A stretch of 30,291 nt of DNA, from the NCBI GenBank assembly GCA_008000375.1, contig SMOI01000299.1, positions 1 to 30,291 of the forward strand. The letters run 5' to 3'. This DNA comes from Poteriospumella lacustris (lineage: Eukaryota > Sar > Chrysophyceae > Chromulinales > Dinobryaceae). Under the pieces are notes generated by a model. The model did not search any database, was not told the DNA's origin, and saw nothing but the letters and a program-made list of their open reading frames with translations. Positions within the stretch are counted from its first letter, which is position 1; each line of letters opens with the position of its first letter. Positions 19,297 through 28,400 of the stretch are shown here, in pieces. Made by a program: the position numbers and the translations under genes.

Positions 19297-21888
19297 GAGA
19301 CGCCGTCGCCTGCTCCGTCCGACCCGCTGCGCCGCATACCTATGATTGGGACAGACCGCAACGCCGCGGAGAGGAAAAGACCCACAACTACTTAGGTGGC
19401 GCGACGTCTGGCGCCGCACATATATTACAAGAGGGCCGCGCCGGTCTACAGCTTGAACGACGACGAGCTGTGTTCCGTGACCGCGGCCCTCGCCTTTCCG
19501 CCGCTCTTCTGCTGCGCGCCCTTGACGCCAGCCTCGACGTCCTTCTGCAGGTTGCTGAAGAACGTCGACGACTTCGAGAACTCGCCCTCGCGACTCGACC
19601 GGTCGCTGCGCTTGCCGCTCTCGTGCACCGACACGCGCTTGTCGCGCTGCAGGGCGGCTTCTTCTCGTCGCGCGCGCTTGACGTTGCTGTCGAGCGCCGC
19701 ATCGGCCTGGCGCTTCTCCACCCGCCGGATCTCCTTCTTCACGCGGCGACGCTTCTTGCGGTCGTCGCGACCGAGCTCCTCCGACGACAGCAGCATGATG
19801 CGCGGCCCCTTCTTCTTCGCCAGCAACTCCTCGGGCGCCTGCTTCGACGCGTCCGACGTGACCGAGAAAGGTGCCACGTCTTCCAGCTCCAGCGCAGGCA
19901 CGGCGCGTTGCGTCGCCAGCACCTTGGCGCTCGTCTCGCCCGCCACCGGTCGCGGCGTAAAGTAGAAGTGACACAGCGCGTCCAGATGCCGCGAGACCTG
20001 TCGTCAGCACCAAGCAACACACCCAGCGTGACACACAGACACATACACCGAGTTAGACCTCCGCCAGCACCTGCGCACACAGACCGCACGTCACTTACCG
20101 CACCGAACAGACCCACGACTTCCTCGCGCAGCGCCTGTGTCTCCACCGACAGCTTCTCGTCCGAGTTGAGCATCTTCTTCGCGTAGTCCTCTGCGTAGAT
20201 CTCCGCCAGACCCAGCTTGCTCTTCTCCTGCGACAGCTCGATCGGGTCTTTGTCGTCGCCGGCCTCCGCCGTCAGCACTTCCGCCGTCGCGTGGCGCGGC
20301 CGCGGGTCGTCGAACTTCTCGTCCTGGATGCGCTGGATGATCAGGTCCTCCAGCGTCGACGTGTACTCTTGCGTGATGACCGGTGCCACCTTCGTCGCGC
20401 GGTCCACGTCCACGGCCATGTCCAACAGCGAGTTCTCCGGCCGGTGCTGCGCCGACACCTCGCCGCGCATCTCCCACGACTTCTCCGCGATGAGCTCCTC
20501 CTCCAGCTCCTTGATCTGCGTCGACAGCTCCTGCAGCCGCCGCTGGTAGCTCGTCATGAACTCTGCGGGCTTCTCTTTGCTCGACGCGGCCGCTGTCTTG
20601 TGGCCGCGCTGTGTCGTCTGCCGCGACGTCGTGGGGCGCCCGTAGTCGTCCTCGTCCTCCTCCTCCGAGTCCACGTAGTCGTCCTCGCCCTCGGCGAAGT
20701 CGTCCTCGTCTTCGTCTTCTTCGTCGCTGCTCTCGTCGATGTCGACGGCCTTCCGGCGCGGCTGGTTCTTGCTCTGCGACTGTCCGAGCTTGCCCAGCTT
20801 GTGCATCGGCGTCGGCTCCTCGTCCACGTAGAAGTCCTCGTACCGAATCGACGCTGGATCCACGTCCTCCTCCTCGTCCTCCTCGTCGCCGCTGCCGTAC
20901 ATTGCCTTCTCCACGATGTCCAGATCGTCGTCCTCATCCTCCTGCTCGTCGTCCCACTGTACACGGACCCTTCGTTAGTCGTCGACACGGCGCCGCAGTG
21001 TCGCCGAGCCCAGCGCTTACCTGGTCCATGGTGTTGGCCTTCACGCGCTTCTCGCGATTCTCTTGCTTCTGCCTGTGCTTCTCGTCCAGCTCCTCTGTCG
21101 CATCGAGCCATGCCTCCATGCCCAGCTCTTCGTCCGTGTCCCAACCGTCGCCCGAACTGCCGATTTTCTTGCGCGGCTCCTCGGCCGCTCCATCGTCCTC
21201 CTCCTCGTTCGTCACATCGTCGCTGTCGTACGACTCTGCCTCGTCTTCACCATCACTGCTGTCTTCTTCCTCCTGCTCGTCGTCTTCGTCGTCGCTGTCG
21301 TTGTCGCCGTCTTCGTCGACCTCGTCGTGGTCGTCCGCATCGACGTCTTCGTCGTCGTCCTCGTCCATCTCCTCTTCCGACACATCCTCCGACGTGACGT
21401 CCTCCTCCATCGGAATGAACTCTAGATTCCGACTCGAGGCGCTTTTCATGTATTTCCGCAGATATTTCAGCAGCGGATTGTTTCGCGTCTGCAACTGCTC
21501 CCACAGCGTCTCCTCGTCCACGCCCTGGATCAACACCGACTTCAGCGGACCTGATCCCCGAGCTGAGAACGACGATGCGAGCTCATACACTGCTTTGATA
21601 AGTTCCTTCAGGCGCTCCGCCTTGTCGACATTGGCCACGCAATAGTCCTCCGGAGCTTTCAGCTCTTTGCCGAGGCGATCCCACAGTTCCGGTTGCTGTG
21701 CCATGCTTGCAGATACGTTCGTTGCACACGTCGTCGATCCCACAGGCAGCAGATATGACGGTAGGACATGAATTCGAGCAGGAACCTCGGTTGTTTTGAT
21801 GCTCACGAAGCGAAGTTGAGTGAGATGACTGGTGGTGTTGCAGGTGGTCGGACGGACGGCAAGGCTGGGCGTGGCTGGGTGCTCCCTT
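19297..21888 (-). repeat. Inverted duplication, right arm (2592 bp)
   Basis: Reverse complement of 16579-19170, with differences at 21862, 21261, 21189, 21184, 19358 and 19306. The sequence beyond 21888 has no resemblance to that before 16579. Confidence 0.97.
19446..21704 (-). CDS. MPP10: U3 small nucleolar ribonucleoprotein MPP10, copy 2
   Basis: Exons 21704-21021, 20956-20099 and 19997-19446 give 697 aa. Introns, splice signals and all diagnostic blocks match copy 1. There are three coding differences: Asp148 and Ala174 instead of Glu and Val, and one silent change in codon 172. Both replacements are conservative and fall in the acidic, disordered region, so both copies should work. It faces copy 1 tail to tail and is divergent from the CECR5-like gene. 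Its upstream DNA is shared with copy 1 only for 184 bp, so the two genes probably have different distal promoters. Frame and splice sites are intact, with no sign of decay. Confidence 0.95.
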
Positions 21889-22073
21889 ACAAAGGGCCAT
21901 GACACGACGACGACGTTGCTCACGACGACGACGTTGGTCACGATGACGACGTCGAGGTCGTCTTGCGACGTGAGAGCGACTCTGTGGTCTATCGACAAAA
22001 TCAATTGCCGAACAGCACATTCATTCACCATCTGTGATCGAATCTGCAAACAGAAAGACGAGTGGCAGGGAGA
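21705..22073. promoter_or_regulatory. Divergent region MPP10 copy 2 / CECR5-like gene
   Basis: 369 bp; the part to 21888 belongs to the right repeat arm. The unique remainder contains an 18-bp tandem repeat and a TCATTC motif at 22021-22026, 48 bp before the CECR5-like ATG, similar to the stramenopile/oomycete initiator core. No gene is visible. Confidence 0.5.
21903..21956. repeat. 18-bp tandem repeat, three copies
   Basis: Copies at 21903-21920, 21921-21938 and 21939-21956 share CACGACGACGACGTTG; the third is more diverged. The array begins 14 bp outside the right breakpoint of the inverted duplication. Confidence 0.85.
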
Positions 22074-23045
22074 ATGTCTAAAGCCGTCGCTTTTGATATC
22101 GACGGTGTTCTTCTCAGAGGAAGTGTACCGATTCCTGGTGCTGACAAAGCTATTCAGCGCCTACAGGAAGCCTCTATCCCTTTCGTATTCGTCACAAATG
22201 GTGGAGGCATGCACGAGGCTAAGAAAGCACAAGAGCTTAGGAAGAAGCTTGGGGTTGACATCCTGGATTCTCAAGTAATCGTGTGTCACACACCTTTCCA
22301 GCAGCTGGCAGCACAATTTAGTGGGCAGAAGATCCTACTCATTGGCCGAGAGGATTGCATCGATGTTGCTCAATCGTACGGCTTCGATCAAATAGTCACC
22401 CCCAATATTCTGTTGGAAACCACTCCGCACCTGCTACCCACCCGCAAGACGGACGTGGCTCACCCCAGCGGCGGTGTCAACACCGACGACATTGCCGCGT
22501 GTTTCATCTTTCACGACCCCATCGACTGGTCGTTGGAGATGCAGGTGCTTCATGACGTTATTCTTGACAGCATGCAGCGGCCGCAGTATCGAGAGAGCCG
22601 CTCACATCTGCCAGTCTTCGCCTGCAACGCGGACTTGGTCTACGCCACCGAGCACCCGTTGCCGCGGTTTACTCAGGGGGCGTTCGTCGAGTCCTTTCGC
22701 CATTTGTTTCAACTGACCCACCCACAAGCACAGGTGCATATCGAATACTACGGCAAGCCATTCGCCGTGCAGTACCGGTACGCAGAGCGCGTCATCCACC
22801 AGGCCCTGGTCACTGCCGGTCGCACCGAGATGCCCAGCGTCTATTTCGGCATCGGTGACAATCCGAAATCGGATATTCGAGGGGCAAACAATGCGGGGGA
22901 GTGTTGGAGATCTATTTTGGTCCACACGGGGCTGTTTCAAGACACAGAGGGTCTCGGGAACGACCCGCACGATCCCGCAGACCTCGTCTTCCCGTCGGTG
23001 CTGGAGGCGGTCGAACACATCATATCCACCGATCTCTCCACGTGA
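22074..23045 (+). CDS. CECR5/HDHD5-like HAD-superfamily hydrolase
   Basis: 323 aa, one exon, start MSKAVAFDIDGVLLRG (ATG 22074-22076), TGA 23043-23045. All HAD motifs are present: motif I FDIDGV with nucleophile Asp8 and Asp10; motif II VTNGGG; motif III Lys228 in YYGKPF; motif IV GDNPKSDIRGA with Asp262 and Asp267. The long cap between motifs II and III, with LPVFACNADLVYATEH and PRFTQGAF, matches the CECR5 subfamily (type IIA cap), many members of which are mitochondrial. The substrate is not known to me. No clear mitochondrial presequence is present at this start; an in-frame GTG lies 12 nt upstream but is an unlikely start. Lower GC than the neighbouring MPP10. Its stop lies 48 bp from the PUS3 stop. 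Confidence 0.92.
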   Translation: MSKAVAFDIDGVLLRGSVPIPGADKAIQRLQEASIPFVFVTNGGGMHEAKKAQELRKKLGVDILDSQVIVCHTPFQQLAAQFSGQKILLIGREDCIDVAQSYGFDQIVTPNILLETTPHLLPTRKTDVAHPSGGVNTDDIAACFIFHDPIDWSLEMQVLHDVILDSMQRPQYRESRSHLPVFACNADLVYATEHPLPRFTQGAFVESFRHLFQLTHPQAQVHIEYYGKPFAVQYRYAERVIHQALVTAGRTEMPSVYFGIGDNPKSDIRGANNAGECWRSILVHTGLFQDTEGLGNDPHDPADLVFPSVLEAVEHIISTDLST

Positions 23046-23093
23046 ACGGCTCTTGTATTATCTCTTCGTTAACTATTGCCTGTGTCTACGTCA

Positions 23094-25090
23094 CTATATG
23101 TCGTCCATCGCCGTTGCCGTCGCCGCCGCCGTGGCGAGCGTCGTCTCTGTGGCAGCGCTACCGCTGGTCGATGGCCCGCCGTGCACTGCGTAGCCTCCCA
23201 GCAACGTGATGCTTCCCTGTTGACGCATGTGCGCGAAAAAGGCTTTCGTGCTCGCACTCTGCGGTCCCGCACCGCCCACGTCGATGTCCTCGGCGAGGGC
23301 GGCATCGTCTTCGCCCGCTGCTGCAGCGTCGTTCCCCGCACCATCGGCGACTGATCGCAGCTGCACGTGGCGTTCGAATCGATTCTACGCGACAAAATAC
23401 GGCAGAGGTGAGCAGTGTTGTACGACGACGTGCAGGAGGGATGCGCGCATTGAGAGCCTGACCTTTTTCTGCCCCACGAGCGTCTTGACGCGCTCCTCGT
23501 ACGATTCTTCTCGTTTCCGTTGGCTCAGCGGAACGTGTGGCGCGGTATCCGGCGACGGATGCAGCGACAGTTCAGATTGAATCTCCTTCAGTGCTTGTGT
23601 CCAGGACACGCGATCGGACTCTACACCAGCGGCAGCGGCGACTGCTGCATCGGTCTCCATGTCGGCGAAGGAGCGCTTCTTGCCGACAGTGGCGCCGTCG
23701 CCGTCCGTCGGAGCAGACGCCGCCGCCGCCGCCGCCGCACCGACAGCCGTCTTTTGAATGCCTTTGCTCTCGAGGCGCTTGGCGACGCGTGCTTGTTTCC
23801 CTCGCAGCTCTTCCTTGAACGCGTTCAGGTCCGTCCGCGACACGACACACGACGCCTCCAGATGCTGCAAGGCGTTGAACGCCTGCGCCATCGCCACTGC
23901 GTGGCGGTCTTGCAGCAGGCGATAGTGCGACGTCAGCTCCCAGAGCGACCGCACGGAGTGATGCAGTGTCAAGTGGTCGAAGGCGCATTCATGAAGCACG
24001 AGCGGCGCATCGTCCGCCATCATGTACGACGGTTTCGACGCGTACACCGTCAAATCGAGCAAGTCGCGCACGATCTCGGGCGACTCTTTGCCCTCTCCCA
24101 CCAGGAAGAGGACGGCCATAATACAGCGAACCATGTGCCACAGAAAGGCGATGCCACAGATCTCCAACATGTACACGACTTCGTGCTCGTCGTGGATGCG
24201 AAACGGTTTGATCTCCGCCGAGTAAATCTCGCGGACGAAGTTGCTGACGTTGGCCACGTCGAGTTTGCACAAGTTGCGAAAGTCGTGAGAGCCGAGGAGA
24301 TATTGACAGGCCTGCTGCATGGCAGCGACATCAAGATTACGGCGAACGAAGAAGTATCGGTACCGTCGGTTGGACGCGGAGAACCGCGAGCTGAACTCGT
24401 CGGTGACCGCAGTCCAGCCCAGCACCCGGATCTCTTCCGGCAAACAGCGGTTCAGCATCGTACAGTAATCCATTTCGCGAAGCTCAGCATTGTCGTCTGT
24501 CAGTTCGACGTTGGTTGGGATCGATGAGCGAACCTTCAGTGCGACGATTTGGCCGAGGGCGCTGACGCCTCGATCGGTGCGGCCGCAGCGGCTGTACCCA
24601 CACGTCTTTTGCAAAGTCGATGCTCGTAAGGCACTTCCACCTGAATGCTCATAAAGAAATCGGCCGTACCTTGCGATCGGAAATCAGATTGAGGCGTTCG
24701 AGAGCCTGAAAGAAGAAGTTCTCAACGGTGTCCACCCCGCTGCCGTCCTGGGCAGCAAACCCGAAGAACTTCCGTCCATCGTATTGGATCTGGAACGCAA
24801 TATGGCGCTGACGAAATCTAAGAATTTGACGGAGAGATAAATGACAAACTCTTCAGCATGGGGAGGGGGTGGCGAACAACCGGACAGCCGACGTACTTGG
24901 ACATGTCGAAGCGACTCTTTTTGGAATTGGGGTTTCCCCTTTTATCGGACTTGCTCTTACCATCACCAGACGCATTAACGATCTTTTGTGATTCTTGGGT
25001 GATGAGTTCCTTGTTTGCATCATTAGACGCCGCCAGTTTCTGAACCAGCTTCAGCAACTGGTCACGGGTCAAGGTGTTTGTTTCCTCCAT
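23094..25090 (-). CDS. PUS3: tRNA pseudouridine(38/39) synthase PUS3/DEG1
   Basis: Exons 25090-24897, 24817-24670, 24605-23463 and 23384-23094 join to 591 aa; introns are 79, 64 and 78 nt. The phases fit: AAG/TAC is split after AA, then K-F-R-Q-R-H follows; RK joins TCGYSRCGRTD. PUS3 makes pseudouridine at positions 38 and 39 of tRNA anticodon arms. The N-terminal helix (TRDQLLKLVQKLAAS) and FDMSKF precede the TruA-fold start RHIAFQIQYDG. The catalytic Asp is residue 125 in CGRTDRGVSA; later blocks are YRYFFVRR, HDFRNLCKLD and FLWHMVRCIM. The C-terminal about 200 residues are Ala-rich and basic with KTLVGQKK before the last exon; no domain is recognised there. The last exon (97 codons, stop 23096-23094) is supported by phase and ends rather than by homology. 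Confidence 0.9.
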
Positions 25091-25477
25091 CGTCGCACAC
25101 TCTTGTCGTCGAATATCGCTTTCGACTTGGTTGATTGTCTGAAGATTCTCCTATTCGATGAGGGAAGAGAGTCAATTCTCCGTCGAGCATCGAGAATGGC
25201 GTCTCATTGGCATCGGACGATTGTGTCGGGTCGATGGTGACGACGCTGCCTCCTCGTCGTCGTCATCATGGCAACCGCGACGCGCGCCCGTTTCAGAAAT
25301 AGGCATCTGCCGGCTGCCGCGCGGTGCGAAAATTTTCGCCGCGACTCGCAGAGGCCATTTATTTGACATTCAACGTCTTTGAAAGAATTAGAATTCATTC
25401 GCATTGAAGAACATTGTAGTATTTTCCCAAGAGTATGCGACACGAGGGACAAAAGATCTGAGAGACACACGAAAACG
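25091..25477. promoter_or_regulatory. Divergent promoter region PUS3 / C2-domain gene
   Basis: 387 bp between two ATGs. TCATTC at 25395-25400 lies 78 bp before the C2-gene start and resembles an initiator core. The frame upstream of 25478 is open to 25379 but has no ATG. No gene is visible. Confidence 0.5.
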
Positions 25478-28400
25478 ATGAATCCACCCGACTCTGCCAT
25501 GCGTCATCGCGGCAAAATCCCCGAAATATCATTCACGTGCAAGGTATTGCTCTTCAATTCGTCCTTTGCCTACGTCCGAGTGCAATCCACATTCTCCAAT
25601 AACATCCAAGATTGGGGCATCACGGAGACGAAAGAAATCGAGGCTCAGAATTATGCGACGTTTTCGCAGGAGTTTGCCATTCCGTTCATCGTGGGCTTTG
25701 ATCATACCCAGAAAGTGCGCTTGACGCTATTTGGCGGCGATACGTTAAAAGTTGGCCATGGGTTTCCTCTGGGATATGTGGAGCTGTCGCTGATGGAGAT
25801 AGCCGCGCAGCCGAAGGATGTGCCCATCCTCATCCAGGGCGAAGCCACCGTCGGGTATCTGCGAATACGCAGCAGTATCAAACGGATTCGGCAAGACTTC
25901 GAGCTAACTTCCAGCGATCCCATTGTCTCGCTGGGCTTTGCAGAGAGCGCCCCGACGCTGGAGAAACTGCGAGCGAAGAAAAGCAGTTTCCTCGACATCC
26001 GCACGTCGTACACCGTCGAGTTCCACTGCTCGCAGCTCTTTCGGAGCAACCCCACGGACAACAAACCCATGCCGACCACCTTGATGGGCACCAAGACGAA
26101 AGCTGAGATCATCCAGCAGTTCCTGTCGATGGTGAAGGTGAAGAAGCTGCAGTACTCGGTGCAGCTCTTCGTCACGACGGATTCGGTGCCCGACGAGTTC
26201 TTCTTCGTCGACGATTTGGACATCGACGATCTGGAATCGTGGAGAATGGTCTATTCGACTCGCAAATTGGACTTCTTTCGTCCTACGCTGCATGATCAGT
26301 CGACGGAGATCTCCGAGGAGGTGTTGATGGGTGAGCAGGGCCTGCACAACCACCCCAACCTCAACATGGCCTTCGTCGTCTTGCTCCACTACGTCACCGA
26401 CGCGGGGCAAGAAGGCATGCACACGTTAGCTGCGACGGTGAAGCACATGACGGACCACGTCACGGCCATCCAGGACTTTACGAAGCAGGAGCAGGAGCGG
26501 AAGAAACAGCCGTCCGCGTCTACGCCGGCCCCGACCCGTCCCGACTGCCAGATCGCGTTCCAACGGACACGGTCGATCTCGCGGTATATGGACTCCGCCG
26601 CGTCTCCGTCGTTGAAGTCTGCCCCGTCCGGTCTGGGCACCTCGCGCTTCAAGAGCCGCCTGATGTCGCGCGGTCTCTCGCAGCTGCTGACCGCCGACAA
26701 GGCGGCCAAAGCGAAGGACGGCAGCACCGACAGTGGTGGTCAAGCGGCTGGTGGTCCCGCCGCTCCTGGCGATGCGTCGTCAGCCCCCGACGCACCGGAC
26801 TCGGCGTCGCTGGACGAGTTCACGCAGACGCTGCTGGACTTCACGACGGCGATCCGCACGACGATGGTCGTGCCGCTGACCTTCACGATGCTGCCGCGCG
26901 TCGACCAACAGGTCGTCGTCACCGGCCCCAAGTACGAGGAGAAGCTCCAGGCGCTCTTCCAGGAGTGCCACCAGGACTGGCAGCAGCGGATGGCGCTGCC
27001 GTTCCTCTTCTCGATGCACATGTTCCAATCGGCCAGCGATTCCGCGACGGTGATGCTCCAACGGCTCAACGACGGCTGCCTGCTGACGCCGGTCGTCCTC
27101 GTGGACATGTTCCACCCGTGTCTGCAGCAGACGCTGCTGCACCGCGCGCGGCGGAAGAACAAGAAGCCCACGCCGCACTGCGAGACGTCGCGTCAGTCCT
27201 GCAACGTGCTCCACGCGCTGCTCACCTTCTACGAGGGGCTCAGTCCGTTCTTCCCCGCGGGCGCCATCACCGCGATCGCTGGCGGCAACGTGCGTATCCC
27301 CGCGGTGATTCCTGCCGACAGCGCACCGCGTCGTGCGTCGCTGGCGCAGCGTAGCGCGGACCGCGACGGTTTCGACGCCGCGTTCGGCTGGCTGACGAAT
27401 TGGTTCGGTGGCGGCAGTGGCTTGTCGACGACGTGTGACGCCGAGGGCAGCGCCGTCAACGCGACGAAGGCGGTTCGCTACGTGCGGCGACACGGGTTTC
27501 CCTACGTCGAGGAGGTGCTGCTCGCGCGGCCCCCGCCGCCGCCTCCGCCGCGCGGTCACAAGAAGCGGCGCGGCCACGACGACGACGGCGGCGGCCTGCA
27601 GTGGCTGCAAGCGGCGACCTGCTTCGCACCGGCCGCTCCGCCACGCGGTGGCGCGGGGTCGGCGTCACACGACTCGACGGCGACGGCGACGGCGACGGTG
27701 CGGAGCAGCACGTGGGCGGCGCGGAACGTGGCGGCGTGGAAACGGGCGGTGGAGTCCGCCTGCGAAGACTACGACGCCCTCAGCGTCACGTTCCGCGACG
27801 CCCGCGACGTGATCCGCGGCTTCATGGAGGCGGCCGAGGCGTTTCTGCCCGTCACCGACGCCTTCGTCTACGCGCAGGACCGCGGCCTTGGCCCCGGCGG
27901 TCCGCTCGACGGTGGCGGAGCCTCGACGACGACGACGTCGACATCGTCGCTGGTGGACGGTCGCTATCGCCGCCGCCGTCTGGCGCTGTACACGGGCACC
28001 GAGTACGACATCGACCTGTCCGACGAGGACGTGCGCAGTCTGCTGCCGGCGCCGTGCCACGTGCCGACGCTGGGCAAGAACCACGACTTCACGTTGCTGC
28101 GCGCGCTGCTGCAGCCCTCGACCGGCGCCACTTCCGCTTCCACCGGCGCAAAGAGCCACGACCGCCGCCGCGGAGGAGGTGGCGGTGGTGGTGCGGCGTG
28201 GACCGTGACGCCGGTCGTCTGGGTCCTCGGGCGCTCGCCGCCGACGCGCATCAAACTCGACGACGAAGGCGGCGGCGGAGGCAGCGGCGCGGGTCTGGGC
28301 CGCCACCATTCGCACGGCAGGTCCTTCCACTCGTTCACCCTCAACACGAACCTCCACGAGCGTCTCCAGCGCCTCTCCGCCGCCTTTCCGGTGCTCTGCC

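Noticed and set aside
19161-19385. Short coding frames across the palindrome centre
   Set aside because: They are formed from arm tails plus spacer, lack any motif, and read through the MPP10 3' ends in other frames.
16579-21888. Inverted repeats as terminal repeats of a transposon
   Set aside because: The arms contain only MPP10 genes, there is no transposase or integrase, and no target-site duplication is visible at 16579 and 21888.
24606-24669. Alternative PUS3 acceptor at TTCAG about 30 nt upstream of 24606
   Set aside because: It breaks the frame into CGYSRCGRTD, whereas the AAAAG acceptor joins RK to TCGYSRCGRTD in phase as the family expects.
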